Shown here one piece after another: positions 8,965 through 17,584 of a stretch of 64,000 nucleotides of DNA; the first letter of the stretch is position 1, and each line of letters begins with the position of its first letter. The notes under the pieces are model-generated. The model saw only the letters and a program-made list of their open reading frames with translations. It was not told where the DNA came from and did no database searches. A program made the translations under genes and the position numbers. The stretch covers positions 1-64,000 of the forward strand of contig JBKGRZ010000010.1 of assembly GCA_046518185.1 (NCBI GenBank), read 5' to 3'. Source of the DNA: Scandinavium vulneris_A (GTDB lineage: Bacteria > Pseudomonadota > Gammaproteobacteria > Enterobacterales > Enterobacteriaceae).

Positions 8965-9034
8965 TTTGTCTGCTTTCTGCTAGATTCCGGCTCAATTCTA
9001 TACTGAAGTAAACAACGTAAAGACACCCATCATC

Positions 9035-9550
9035 ATGAAAAAACCAACATCCGCACCGCGCACTAAAGCCCCTGGCAAAGCCCGTCGTAAGACGCGTGAA
9101 GAGCTGAATCAGGAAGCGCGTGACCGTAAACGCGACAAAAAGCACCGGGGTCACGCAGCAGGTAGCCGCGCGACTGGCGGTGAGGCAGGCGCTGGTGGCA
9201 AAAAACAGGGCCAGCAGAAAGATCCCCGTATTGGCAGCAAAACCCCCATTCCTCTGGGCGCGGTAGAGCGTCCGGTAACCAGGCAGCAAAAACCGAAGAG
9301 CGAGAAACCTATGCTTTCACCGCAGGCCGAGCTGGATCTACTGGAGAATGATGAGCGCCTGGATGCGCTGCTGGAACGTCTGGAAGAGGGCGGAAGCCTG
9401 AACGCCGAAGAACAAACCTGGGTTGATGCGCAGCTCGATCGTATTGATGCGCTGATGCAGCAACTGGGTCTTTCTTACGACGACGATGAAGACGAAGAAG
9501 AAGACGAAGGCAAAGAAGACATGATGCGTCTGCTGAAGGGCGGAAACTAA
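9035..9550 (+). CDS. yihI: YihI, activator of the GTPase Der
   Basis: The 171-residue protein has a strongly basic N-terminal half (Lys/Arg-rich, APGKARRKTREELNQEARD) and an acidic C-terminal half ending in a Glu/Asp tract (DDDEDEEEDEGKED). This bipartite charge pattern is typical of YihI, which stimulates GTP hydrolysis by Der (EngA) and so delays 50S maturation. E. coli YihI has 169 residues and the same neighbours. The stop codon lies three bases before a TTG-initiated small frame and close to hemN, suggesting one transcript. Confidence 0.94.
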   Translation: MKKPTSAPRTKAPGKARRKTREELNQEARDRKRDKKHRGHAAGSRATGGEAGAGGKKQGQQKDPRIGSKTPIPLGAVERPVTRQQKPKSEKPMLSPQAELDLLENDERLDALLERLEEGGSLNAEEQTWVDAQLDRIDALMQQLGLSYDDDEDEEEDEGKEDMMRLLKGGN

Positions 9551-9553
9551 CGT

Positions 9554-9736
9554 TTGCACCCCCTCGGACTGCCCGTCCTGCTTATAACCCTTCTGGTTAT
9601 GTGTTATCTGGGGTGGTTATTCGTTAAACTACGACGGTTGTCGCGGCGTCAACATTGGCTGCGCAACCGGCTGGGTTCCCGACAATTGGGCCCGCCGGCA
9701 CGCCGTCGTCGTTCGCGATACCACCGGAAGGAGTAA
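9554..9736 (+). CDS. Possible small single-pass membrane protein between yihI and hemN
   Basis: A 60-codon frame starts with TTG three bases after the yihI stop and ends in TAA two bases before the hemN start. The product has a hydrophobic N-terminal segment (LPVLLITLLVMCYLGWLFV, residues 6-24) followed by an Arg-rich tail of about 35 residues (RRRRSRYHRKE at the end). This resembles the N-terminal part of the DUF2489 proteins that precede hemN in Vibrio and related bacteria, so it may be a shortened descendant. The spacing suggests translational coupling to hemN. Start codon and function are unproven; it could also be non-coding leader sequence. Confidence 0.45.
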   Translation: MHPLGLPVLLITLLVMCYLGWLFVKLRRLSRRQHWLRNRLGSRQLGPPARRRRSRYHRKE

Positions 9737-9738
9737 GC

Positions 9739-11112
9739 ATGTCTGAGCAGTTAATCGACTGGGATTTGGCCCTGATCCAGAAGTACAACTATTCCGGGCC
9801 ACGTTATACCTCATACCCCACCGCGCTGGAGTTTTCTGACGCGTTCGGCGAACCCGATTTTCTCAACGCGGTTGCCCGTTATCCTGAGCGCCCGCTGTCG
9901 CTGTATGTCCACATTCCGTTTTGCCATAAGCTCTGCTATTTCTGCGGCTGCAATAAGATTGTGACTCGCCAGCAGCACAAAGCCGATCAGTATCTTGATG
10001 CGCTGGAACAGGAAATTTTGCACCGTGCGCCGCTGTTTGCCGGTCGGCAGGTGAGCCAGCTGCACTGGGGAGGCGGAACGCCAACCTACCTGAATAAAGC
10101 CCAAATCAGTCGTCTGATGCAGCTGCTGCGTGGAAATTTTGATTTCCGTACGGATGCTGAGATCTCTATCGAAGTTGACCCACGCGAAATTGAGCTGGAT
10201 GTGCTGGATCATTTACGGGGCGAGGGCTTTAACCGTCTGAGTATGGGCGTGCAGGACTTCAACAAAGAAGTCCAGCGTCTGGTGAACCGCGAGCAGGACG
10301 AAGCGTTTATCTTTGCATTGCTTCATCATGCCCGTGAGATTGGCTTCTCCTCGACCAATATCGACCTCATCTACGGCCTGCCGAAGCAAACCCCGGAAAG
10401 CTTTGCCTTCACCCTCAAGCGGGTGGCTGAACTCAACCCAGACCGTCTGAGCGTGTTTAACTACGCGCATATGCCGAACCTGTTTGCGGCCCAGCGCAAA
10501 ATCAAAGATGAAGACTTGCCGTCAGCCCAGCAAAAACTCGATATTTTGCAGGAAACCATCGCCTCGTTGACCGATGCTGGCTATCAGTTTATCGGCATGG
10601 ATCACTTTGCCCGTCCTGATGACGAACTGGCTATCGCTCAGCGTGAAGGCGTGCTGCACCGTAATTTCCAGGGCTACACCACACAGGGCGACAGTGACCT
10701 GCTGGGTCTCGGCGTGTCTGCTATCAGCATGATTGGCGACTGCTATGCGCAGAACCAGAAAGAGCTCAAACGCTACTATCAGCAGGTGGATGAAAGCGGC
10801 AACGCGCTGTGGCGGGGAATTGCGTTGACCACTGATGACTGTATTCGTCGCGATGTGATCAAGTCGCTGATCTGTAATTTCCGTCTCGACTTCACGGTGG
10901 TAGAAAAACAGTGGGCGTTGGATTTTGAAGATTACTTTGCAGAGGATTTAAAACTGCTGGCCCCATTGGCGAAAGATGGGCTGGTGGACGTGACGGCACA
11001 GGGCATTCAGGTGACGCCAAAAGGACGTTTGCTGATCCGCAATATCTGCATGTGCTTTGATACCTATCTGCGCCAGAAAGCGCGGATGCAGCAGTTCTCT
11101 CGCGTGATTTAA
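9739..11112 (+). CDS. hemN: HemN, oxygen-independent coproporphyrinogen III dehydrogenase
   Basis: The 457-residue enzyme starts MSEQLIDWDLALIQKYN, preceded by the ribosome site GGAAGGAG; the frame is open 28 codons upstream but those codons are not part of the family. The radical-SAM cluster motif is HIPFCHKLCYFCGC (CxxxCxxC), followed by GGGTPTYL. HemN converts coproporphyrinogen III to protoporphyrinogen IX without oxygen, in the cytoplasm. Length matches E. coli HemN (457). It converges with glnG. Confidence 0.97.
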   Translation: MSEQLIDWDLALIQKYNYSGPRYTSYPTALEFSDAFGEPDFLNAVARYPERPLSLYVHIPFCHKLCYFCGCNKIVTRQQHKADQYLDALEQEILHRAPLFAGRQVSQLHWGGGTPTYLNKAQISRLMQLLRGNFDFRTDAEISIEVDPREIELDVLDHLRGEGFNRLSMGVQDFNKEVQRLVNREQDEAFIFALLHHAREIGFSSTNIDLIYGLPKQTPESFAFTLKRVAELNPDRLSVFNYAHMPNLFAAQRKIKDEDLPSAQQKLDILQETIASLTDAGYQFIGMDHFARPDDELAIAQREGVLHRNFQGYTTQGDSDLLGLGVSAISMIGDCYAQNQKELKRYYQQVDESGNALWRGIALTTDDCIRRDVIKSLICNFRLDFTVVEKQWALDFEDYFAEDLKLLAPLAKDGLVDVTAQGIQVTPKGRLLIRNICMCFDTYLRQKARMQQFSRVI

Positions 11113-11121
11113 ATCATCCGT

Positions 11122-11143
11122 CCCGGCGACTTGTGCCGCCGGG
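11122..11143. terminator. Hairpin between convergent hemN and glnG
   Basis: CCCGGCG and CGCCGGG form a 7-bp GC stem in the 43-base gap between two converging genes. No clear T run follows on either strand, so it is a weak or Rho-assisted end point at best. Confidence 0.45.
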
Positions 11144-11155
11144 TTAAACCTGTGC

Positions 11156-12565
11156 TTACTCCATTCCTAACTCTTTCAGCTTGCGGGTGAGGGTGTTTCG
11201 TCCCCATCCCAGCAGGCGGGCGGCTTCCTGTTTGTGCCCCTGCGTGTGACGCAGCGCGGTGGTCAGCAGCGTACGCTCCATCTCAGGCTGGGCTTCCGAC
11301 AGCAGGTTTTGATGACCGGAACGCAACGCCCGGTCAGCCCACTGCGCCAGCAGCGTTGCCCAGCTGTCCGGCAGGGAATGCGACGTACTTTCCGGAACGG
11401 TGCTTTCAAACAGTTCAGGCGGTAAATCCTGAATCAGCACTTCCTGACCGGCAGCCATCACCGTCAGCCAGCGGCAGGTATTTTCCAGCTGGCGCACGTT
11501 GCCTGGCCACGCGAGGCGCGTTAACGCCGCTTCGGTTTCGGCATGAAGCAGCTTGGCTTCCACTCCAAGTTCACGGGCGGCAACCTGCAAGAAATGACGC
11601 GCCAGGCGGGGAATATCTTCCCGGCGTTCGCGTAGCGGCGGCAGATGGACGCGGATCACGTTCAGGCGGTGGAATAAATCCTCACGGAATTTACCTTCCT
11701 GCACGCGCAGTTCAAGGTTCTGGTGGGTCGCCGCAATGATTCGGACATCCACTTTCACTGGCGCATAGCCGCCCACGCGATAAAACTGGCCATCGGCCAG
11801 CACGCGCAGCAAACGTGTTTGCACATCCAACGGCATATCGCCGATTTCATCAAGGAACAGCGTCCCGCCGTCGGCCTGCTCAAAGCGCCCCTGACGAATG
11901 GTATTCGCCCCGGTGAATGCGCCTTTTTCATGGCCAAACAGTTCGGATTCAATCAGGTCTTTAGGAATAGCGGCCATATTCAGCGCAATAAACGGCGCTT
12001 TGGCGCGTGGGCTGTGACGATGCAGCGCATGGGCGACCAGCTCTTTACCGGTCCCGGATTCCCCGTTGATCAGCACGCTTATTGATGAACGCGACAGACG
12101 ACCAATGATGCGGAATACGTCCTGCATCGCCGGGGCTTCGCCGATAATATCCGTCGTCGGGCCAAAAACCGGCGCGTTACGCGGCTGCTGCTGTTCCTGA
12201 TAATGGCTGATGGCGCGCTCGACCAGCGCTACCGCTTCATCGATATCAAACGGCTTAGGCAGATAGTCGAAAGCGCCCTGTTGATACGCGCTGACGGCAG
12301 CATCCAGATCGGAATGGGCCGTCATTATGATGACCGGCAGCATCGGATGGCGTTGTTTAATTTGTTTCAGCAGTGCCAGTCCGTCCATGCCCGGCATACG
12401 GATATCAGACAGCAGCACGTCAGGCGTTTTGCTGGCCAGCGCATCAAGCACTTCGCTACCGCTTTCAAAGGTGGTACAGGTCAATCCTGCGCCCGTGAGC
12501 GCACGTTCAAGCACCCAACGGATGGAACTATCGTCATCAACGATCCAGGCTATCCCGCGTTGCAT
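11156..12565 (-). CDS. glnG: NtrC (GlnG), nitrogen regulator, sigma54 activator
   Basis: The 469-residue response regulator starts MQRGIAWIVDDDSSIRW; the open frame extends 20 codons upstream but the family start is the one used. Residues 1-120 form the receiver domain (DDD acidic pocket, phosphorylated Asp in LLSDIRMPG, Lys in PKPFD). About 140-365 is the AAA+ domain with Walker A GESGTGKE, the sigma54-contact loop GAFTGA and Walker B GGTLFLDEIGD. The C-terminal Fis-type HTH is in QEAARLLGWGRNTLTRKLKE. It activates glnA and other nitrogen genes when phosphorylated by NtrB. It follows glnL by 11 bases. Confidence 0.98.
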   Translation of the reverse strand: MQRGIAWIVDDDSSIRWVLERALTGAGLTCTTFESGSEVLDALASKTPDVLLSDIRMPGMDGLALLKQIKQRHPMLPVIIMTAHSDLDAAVSAYQQGAFDYLPKPFDIDEAVALVERAISHYQEQQQPRNAPVFGPTTDIIGEAPAMQDVFRIIGRLSRSSISVLINGESGTGKELVAHALHRHSPRAKAPFIALNMAAIPKDLIESELFGHEKGAFTGANTIRQGRFEQADGGTLFLDEIGDMPLDVQTRLLRVLADGQFYRVGGYAPVKVDVRIIAATHQNLELRVQEGKFREDLFHRLNVIRVHLPPLRERREDIPRLARHFLQVAARELGVEAKLLHAETEAALTRLAWPGNVRQLENTCRWLTVMAAGQEVLIQDLPPELFESTVPESTSHSLPDSWATLLAQWADRALRSGHQNLLSEAQPEMERTLLTTALRHTQGHKQEAARLLGWGRNTLTRKLKELGME

Positions 12566-12576
12566 AAAATGCACCT

Positions 12577-13626
12577 CTATTTCCGAATGGGCAGATAAAC
12601 CGAGAATTCGGTATGGCCCGGCCAACTGGTGAACTCAATTTTACCGGAGTGTTGATCGATCAGATTGCGGGCGATGGACAAGCCCAGTCCGGTGCCGCCT
12701 TCGCGTCCACTCACCATCGGATAGAACAACGTATCCTGCAGATGCGAGGGAATACCCGGCCCGTTGTCTTCCACATCAATGCGAGCCGCCAGACGGTAAC
12801 GCACACCGTGTAACGTCAGCTGGAATGCGGTGCGGGTCCGTAGCACGATTTCGCCGCCTTCCGGGCCTAACGCCTGGAGCGCATTACGCACGACATTTAA
12901 TAAAACCTGCTCTATCTGGTCAGGATCGTGCGGCAATTCTGGCAGGCTTGGATCGTAATCGCGTGTCAGACGTACGTTGTCCGGCAGCTCCATCGACACC
13001 AGTTTCACCACCCGCTCCGCCACTTTATGAATACTTTCTGTGACGTGCATACCCGGTTGCTGTGGGCCGAGTAAACGGTCCACCAGGTTGCGCAGACGAT
13101 CGGCCTGCTCAATGATGACTTTGGTGTATTCCGTCAGCGACGGGTCGGGCAGCGCTTTGCTCAAGAGCTGTGCCGCGCCGCGCAGGCCTCCGAGCGGGTT
13201 TTTGATTTCATGCGCCAGGCCGCGCACCAGGTCTCGCGCCGCCACCTGCTGGGCGTGTTGCAGCTGCTCCTGGCTGAGTCGACGCTGGTTATCCATCGGT
13301 GCCATCTCCAGCAGAATCAAGCCATCAGGCAGCCGCTGGGCGGTTAAGGAAAGAATATGCGAGCGACCATCAATCACCAGCGTCACTTCGTTGTCAGTGA
13401 AGCCCTGACCCGCCTGCAGGCTTTCATGCATCAGGCCGATGTTCAGGGAAAAATAACTCAACAGTTCCGGCAGCGGTGTACCGAATAATTTACGCGAACT
13501 CTGGGCGAGCAGCTGCTGCGCTGCCGGGTTGGCGTAATGCACCGCCAGCTCGTCATCGACCAGTAAGATACTGTTGATTAAAGAATTGAGGATCTGCCCA
13601 GCATCGGGCAGCACGCCTGTTGCCAT
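12577..13626 (-). CDS. glnL: NtrB (GlnL), nitrogen sensor histidine kinase
   Basis: The 349-residue cytosolic kinase starts MATGVLPDAGQILNSL. It has an N-terminal PAS domain, the H-box LAHEIKNPLGG with the phospho-accepting His, and the ATPase N box (NVVRNALQAL), G1 box (DNGPGIP) and G2 box (GGTGLGLSI). It lacks membrane segments, as expected, because it senses nitrogen through PII. It phosphorylates or dephosphorylates NtrC. The gene lies between glnA and glnG, with a NtrC-site promoter of its own at 13649-13665. Confidence 0.97.
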   Translation of the reverse strand: MATGVLPDAGQILNSLINSILLVDDELAVHYANPAAQQLLAQSSRKLFGTPLPELLSYFSLNIGLMHESLQAGQGFTDNEVTLVIDGRSHILSLTAQRLPDGLILLEMAPMDNQRRLSQEQLQHAQQVAARDLVRGLAHEIKNPLGGLRGAAQLLSKALPDPSLTEYTKVIIEQADRLRNLVDRLLGPQQPGMHVTESIHKVAERVVKLVSMELPDNVRLTRDYDPSLPELPHDPDQIEQVLLNVVRNALQALGPEGGEIVLRTRTAFQLTLHGVRYRLAARIDVEDNGPGIPSHLQDTLFYPMVSGREGGTGLGLSIARNLIDQHSGKIEFTSWPGHTEFSVYLPIRK

Positions 13627-13648
13627 CCAGCAGTCTCCTGAAAAAGTG

Positions 13649-13665
13649 TGCACCAATTTAGTGCA
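13649..13665 (-). promoter_or_regulatory. NtrC operator at the glnL promoter
   Basis: TGCACCAATTTAGTGCA is a 17-base near-palindrome matching the NtrC consensus (TGCACC-N5-GGTGCA) with one mismatch. It lies just upstream of glnL. In E. coli NtrC binds such a site to repress the internal glnL promoter. Confidence 0.85.
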
Positions 13666-13714
13666 TTATAGCGATTTTTGGTCACTAAGCGTCTGAAAAC
13701 AGTTAGTTGGTGGA

Positions 13715-13742
13715 GAAAAAAGCCCATCCGAAGATGGGCCAA
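13715..13742 (-). terminator. glnA terminator with read-through into glnLG
   Basis: On the minus strand GGCCCATC/GATGGGCT forms a GC-rich stem with a TTCG loop, followed by a T run. It lies between glnA and glnL. In E. coli a leaky terminator here keeps glnLG expression far below glnA. Confidence 0.85.
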
Positions 13743-13754
13743 AAGTTCCACGGC

Positions 13755-13863
13755 AACAAAATCCTCTACGTTTTTCTTACCGCAGCTGTGTTGGCTGCCT
13801 TTGCTCACCCCAGTCACATAGTTATCTATGCTCCTGGGATTCGCTCAGTTGCCGCCTTGCTGC
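13755..13863 (-). repeat. ERIC-like intergenic repeat (IRU)
   Basis: The segment contains CTCACCCCAGTCACATAGTT and ATCTATGCTCCTGGGATTCG, the diagnostic central inverted repeat of enterobacterial ERIC elements, with flanks (GCAGCTGTGTTGGCTGC) also typical. It sits between the glnA stop codon and the glnA terminator, so it is transcribed as part of the glnA 3' untranslated region and will fold into a long hairpin. Exact ends are uncertain. Confidence 0.82.
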
Positions 13864-13892
13864 GGCAAGAAATCCGCTGAGTATTATTTTTC

Positions 13893-15302
13893 TTAAACGC
13901 TGTAGTACAGCTCGAATTCAACCGGATGCGGAGTCATGCGAACGCGGTCGTTTTCTTCAATGCGCAGCGCGATGTATGCATCGATAGCTTCGTCAGTGAA
14001 CACGCCGCCCGCTGTCAGGAACTCGCGGTCTTCGTTCAGGCAGTTCAGTGCTTCTTCCAGAGAACCCGCAACCTGTGGGATCTCTTTCGCTTCTTCCGGC
14101 GGCAGGTCATACAGGTTTTTGTCCATTGCTTCGCCTGGGTGGATCTTGTTCTTAATACCGTCCAGGCCAGCCATCAGCAGTGCTGCGAAGCACAGGTATG
14201 GGTTAGCCGCTGGGTCCGGGAAGCGCACTTCGATACGACGTGCTTTCGGGGACGCAACCACTGGAATACGGATAGATGCAGAACGGTTACGGGCAGAGTA
14301 AGCCAGCATAACCGGTGCTTCATAACCCGGGACCAGACGCTTGTAGGAGTTGGTGGTTGGGTTCGCCAGGGCGTTGATGGCTTTAGCGTGTTTGATGACA
14401 CCGCCGATGTAATACAGTGCCTGCTCGGACAGACCTGCGTATTTGTCGCCAGAGAAGGTGTTAGTCCCGTTCTTCACCAGAGACATGTGGCAGTGCATAC
14501 CGGAACCGTTATCACCGAACATTGGTTTTGGCATGAAGGTCGCGGTTTTACCGAAACGGTGCGCTACGTTGTGCACAACGTATTTGTAGATCTGAATTTC
14601 GTCCGCTTTTTTGGTCATGGTATTGAAGCGGGTAGCCACTTCGTTCTGACCCGCAGTCGCCACTTCGTGGTGGTGAGCTTCAACTACCAGGCCCATCTCT
14701 TCCATCACCAGACACATGGTAGAACGCAGATCCTGTGAAGAATCTACCGGTGGAACCGGGAAGTAACCGCCTTTCACTGCTGGACGGTGACCTTTGTTAC
14801 CGCCTTCGTATTTGGTTGCGGTGTTCCATGCGCCTTCGATGTCGTCGATAGCAACGTGTGAGCCGGAGATGGAGCTACCGAAGCGCACATCGTCGAACAG
14901 GAAGAATTCTGGCTCTGGTCCGAACAGGACGGTGTCGGCGATGCCAGTGGAGCGCAGGTATTCTTCAGCGCGCTTCGCGATAGAACGCGGGTCACGGTCG
15001 TAGCCCTGCATGGTGCCTGGCTCGAGAATATCGCAACGAATAATCAGGGTAGATTCTTCGAAGAACGGGTCAATGACAGCAGTGGTTGGGTCTGGCATCA
15101 GAACCATGTCGGATTCGTTAATGCCTTTCCAGCCACCAATCGAGGAGCCATCAAACATTTTGCCTTCTTCGAAGAAGTCAGCATTCACCTGGTGAGCAGG
15201 GATAGTGACGTGCTGTTCTTTACCTTTAGTATCGGTGAAGCGCAGATCAACAAACTTCACTTCATGCTCGTTCAGCATCGTCAAAACGTGTTCAGCGGAC
15301 AT
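13893..15302 (-). CDS. glnA: GlnA, glutamine synthetase type I
   Basis: The 469-residue enzyme has the beta-Grasp N-terminal domain, the signature FDGSSIGGW, the ATP-binding stretch KPMFGDNGSGMHCH, and the adenylylation loop with the modifiable Tyr in NLYDLPPEE. It condenses glutamate and ammonia to glutamine in dodecamers. It is transcribed from the sigma54 promoter glnAp2 (15394-15409) under NtrC, and probably from a CRP-controlled upstream promoter. Length equals E. coli GlnA. Codon use is that of a highly expressed gene. Confidence 0.99.
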   Translation of the reverse strand: MSAEHVLTMLNEHEVKFVDLRFTDTKGKEQHVTIPAHQVNADFFEEGKMFDGSSIGGWKGINESDMVLMPDPTTAVIDPFFEESTLIIRCDILEPGTMQGYDRDPRSIAKRAEEYLRSTGIADTVLFGPEPEFFLFDDVRFGSSISGSHVAIDDIEGAWNTATKYEGGNKGHRPAVKGGYFPVPPVDSSQDLRSTMCLVMEEMGLVVEAHHHEVATAGQNEVATRFNTMTKKADEIQIYKYVVHNVAHRFGKTATFMPKPMFGDNGSGMHCHMSLVKNGTNTFSGDKYAGLSEQALYYIGGVIKHAKAINALANPTTNSYKRLVPGYEAPVMLAYSARNRSASIRIPVVASPKARRIEVRFPDPAANPYLCFAALLMAGLDGIKNKIHPGEAMDKNLYDLPPEEAKEIPQVAGSLEEALNCLNEDREFLTAGGVFTDEAIDAYIALRIEENDRVRMTPHPVEFELYYSV

Positions 15303-15393
15303 ACTTAAACTCTCCCGGATTTGTCATTGTCGTCGTGGTAACGAACTATTCTTGGCACTACGTTATGTGGCGTTGTTGCCTTGAAAAAGATAA

Positions 15394-15409
15394 AGCGAAA
15401 TCTGTGCCA
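15394..15409 (-). promoter_or_regulatory. glnAp2, sigma54 promoter of glnA
   Basis: On the minus strand the sequence TGGCACAGATTTCGCT matches the -24/-12 consensus (TGGCAC-N5-TTGCT) and is identical to E. coli glnAp2 as I recall it. The start would be near 15382, about 80 bases before the glnA ATG. Confidence 0.93.
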
Positions 15410-15482
15410 ACTTTTAAATGCCCCCCAAAAGGCGTTATGATGCGCACCATAGTGCAAAAGGGCTGCACCATGATGGATATCT

Positions 15483-15531
15483 TGCACCAAAATAGTGCTC
15501 ATGTGTGAAATGCGGGCACTGTTTTGGTGCA
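15483..15531 (-). promoter_or_regulatory. Two NtrC enhancer sites of glnA
   Basis: TGCACCAAAATAGTGCT (15483-15499) and GGCACTGTTTTGGTGCA (15515-15531) are 17-base NtrC sites, 32 bases centre to centre (three helical turns). They lie about 110-140 bases upstream of the glnAp2 start, as in the E. coli enhancer, and allow paired dimers of phosphorylated NtrC to loop to sigma54 polymerase. Confidence 0.9.
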
Positions 15532-15560
15532 ATTTGTGTAATTAGGCCCTTTTTACTCTT

Positions 15561-15576
15561 CGTGAAAGCGATCACA
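15561..15576. promoter_or_regulatory. CRP site, probably glnAp1
   Basis: CGTGAAAGCGATCACA matches the CRP consensus TGTGA-N6-TCACA with one mismatch. Its place upstream of the NtrC sites fits the cAMP-CRP-dependent glnAp1 promoter of E. coli. Confidence 0.7.
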
Positions 15577-15644
15577 GGCCAACTCTGCGATACTTGTTTG
15601 CAGAGGATGTTTGTGATCCTGTTTTGTAGTGCGATTAATCCGTG

Positions 15645-15650
15645 TACAAT
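15645..15650 (+). promoter_or_regulatory. typA promoter -10 box
   Basis: TACAAT at 15645-15650 is a good sigma70 -10 element, with a weak -35 (TTTTGT at 15622-15627) 17 bases upstream. Transcription would start about 25-30 bases before the typA GTG. Confidence 0.6.
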
Positions 15651-15682
15651 AACGCGCTATTTCTAATGCCTGAGGCAAAGTT

Positions 15683-17509
15683 GTGATCGAAAATCTGCGT
15701 AACATCGCCATCATCGCGCACGTTGACCATGGTAAAACTACCCTGGTCGATAAGCTGCTGCAGCAATCTGGTACTTTCAGTAACGAACGTGCTGAAGCCA
15801 CCGAACGCGTGATGGACTCCAATGACTTGGAGAAAGAGCGTGGGATTACCATCCTCGCTAAAAACACCGCTATCAAATGGAATGACTACCGTATCAACAT
15901 CGTTGATACCCCAGGCCACGCCGACTTCGGTGGTGAAGTTGAACGTGTAATGTCCATGGTAGACTCCGTGCTGCTGGTCGTTGACGCAATGGATGGCCCA
16001 ATGCCGCAGACGCGCTTCGTAACCAAGAAGGCATTTGCCCATGGTTTACGTCCGATCGTGGTAATCAACAAAGTTGACCGTCCTGGCGCGCGTCCTGACT
16101 GGGTTGTGGATCAGGTCTTTGACCTGTTCGTTAACCTCGATGCGACTGACGAGCAGCTCGACTTCCCAATCATCTATGCATCTGCACTGATGGGGATTGC
16201 CGGTAACGATCACACCGATATGGCGGAAGACATGACTCCGCTGTACCAGGCGATTGTTGACCACGTTAAAGCACCAAGCGTTGACCTTGATGGTCCGTTC
16301 CAGATGCAAATCTCCCAGCTCGATTACAACAACTACGTTGGTGTCATCGGTATTGGTCGCATCAAGCGCGGTAAAGTGAAGCCTAACCAGCAAATCACCA
16401 TCATCGACAGCGAAGGTAAAACCCGTAACGGTAAAGTCGGTAAAGTCCTGACCCACCTCGGCCTGGAGCGTATTGAATCCACCGAAGCGGAAGCGGGCGA
16501 TATCATCGCTATCACCGGTCTGGGCGAGCTGAACATCTCCGACACCCTCTGCGATGTGCAGGCGGTTGAAGCGCTGCCAGCGCTGTCCGTTGATGAACCA
16601 ACCGTTACCATGTTCTTCAACGTCAACACCTCTCCGTTCTGTGGTAAAGAAGGTAAGTACGTGACTTCACGTCAGATCCTCGACCGCCTGAACAAAGAGC
16701 TGGTGCACAACGTGGCACTGCGCGTTGAAGAAACTGAAGATGCGGATGCGTTCCGTGTTTCCGGTCGTGGTGAACTGCACCTGTCCGTTCTTATCGAAAA
16801 CATGCGTCGTGAAGGCTTCGAACTGGCTGTGTCCCGTCCGAAAGTTATCAACCGTATGATCGATGGTCGTATGCAAGAGCCGTTCGAGAACGTGACTCTG
16901 GATATCGAAGAACAGCACCAGGGCGCGGTCATGCAGGCTATGGGCGAGCGTAAGGGCGATGTCAAAGACATGATCCCTGACGGCAAAGGCCGTATTCGTC
17001 TGGATTACCTGATCCCGGCACGTGGCCTGATCGGCTTCCGTACCGAGTTCATGACCATGACGTCCGGTACCGGTCTGCTGTACTCCACCTTCAGCCACTA
17101 CGACGACGTTAAGCCAGGCGAAATCGGCCAGCGTAACAACGGCGTACTGATCTCCAACGGTCAGGGTAAAGCGGTTGCGTTTGCACTGTTCAGCCTGCAG
17201 GACCGCGGTAAGCTGTTCCTGGGTCACGGTGCAGAAGTTTACGAAGGCCAGATCATCGGTATTCACAGCCGTTCTAACGACCTGACTGTGAACTGCCTGA
17301 CCGGTAAGAAACTGACCAACATGCGTGCGTCTGGTACAGACGAAGCAACGGTTCTGGTTCCACCGATCAAAATGACGCTGGAACAGGCTCTTGAGTTCAT
17401 CGATGACGACGAACTGGTAGAAGTTACTCCGACTTCTGTCCGTATCCGTAAACGTCACCTGACCGAGAACGACCGTAAACGTGCTGGCCGTGGGCCAAAA
17501 GAAGCGTAA
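15683..17509 (+). CDS. typA: BipA (TypA), ribosome-associated translational GTPase
   Basis: The 608-residue protein starts with GTG (E. coli BipA has 607). It has G1 AHVDHGKTTL, the switch I threonine in ERGITI, G3 DTPGHADFGG and G4 NKVDRPGA, then EF-G-like domains III and V and the BipA-specific C-terminal domain (SGTDEATVLVPP, ending in a basic tail). BipA binds 70S ribosomes, helps 50S assembly at low temperature and affects stress and virulence genes. It is monocistronic with a strong terminator. Confidence 0.98.
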   Translation: MIENLRNIAIIAHVDHGKTTLVDKLLQQSGTFSNERAEATERVMDSNDLEKERGITILAKNTAIKWNDYRINIVDTPGHADFGGEVERVMSMVDSVLLVVDAMDGPMPQTRFVTKKAFAHGLRPIVVINKVDRPGARPDWVVDQVFDLFVNLDATDEQLDFPIIYASALMGIAGNDHTDMAEDMTPLYQAIVDHVKAPSVDLDGPFQMQISQLDYNNYVGVIGIGRIKRGKVKPNQQITIIDSEGKTRNGKVGKVLTHLGLERIESTEAEAGDIIAITGLGELNISDTLCDVQAVEALPALSVDEPTVTMFFNVNTSPFCGKEGKYVTSRQILDRLNKELVHNVALRVEETEDADAFRVSGRGELHLSVLIENMRREGFELAVSRPKVINRMIDGRMQEPFENVTLDIEEQHQGAVMQAMGERKGDVKDMIPDGKGRIRLDYLIPARGLIGFRTEFMTMTSGTGLLYSTFSHYDDVKPGEIGQRNNGVLISNGQGKAVAFALFSLQDRGKLFLGHGAEVYEGQIIGIHSRSNDLTVNCLTGKKLTNMRASGTDEATVLVPPIKMTLEQALEFIDDDELVEVTPTSVRIRKRHLTENDRKRAGRGPKEA

Positions 17510-17530
17510 TTAACGTCTTCTGCATGTAAA

Positions 17531-17559
17531 AAAGCCGCTGAATTTCAGCGGCTTTTTTT
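17531..17559. terminator. typA terminator, bidirectional
   Basis: The 9-bp stem AGCCGCTGA/TCAGCGGCT is flanked by an A run on the left and a T run on the right. It can end typA transcription and the converging chitinase transcript. Confidence 0.92.
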
Positions 17560-17584
17560 ATGGCTTACGTCAGGTCATCAACGC

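Larger units (their letters stand above)
15303..15682. other. glnA/typA divergent control region
   Basis: This 380-base gap contains no gene. It holds the glnAp2 sigma54 promoter, at least two strong NtrC sites and weaker NtrC half-sites (around 15443-15455 and 15464-15469), a CRP site and the typA promoter, each listed separately. The layout is that of the E. coli glnA control region. Confidence 0.85.

Noticed and set aside
8733..9011. Open frame of 92 codons with an Arg-rich start
   Set aside because: It lies over the CsrC RNA. The GGA-rich, stop-poor sequence creates the frame, and the terminator hairpin of the RNA is inside it.
13926..14738. Long antisense frames opposite glnA
   Set aside because: They mirror the codon bias of a highly expressed gene and have no family features. 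The same holds for frames opposite typA (16667-17458) and the chitinase gene (18395-19222).
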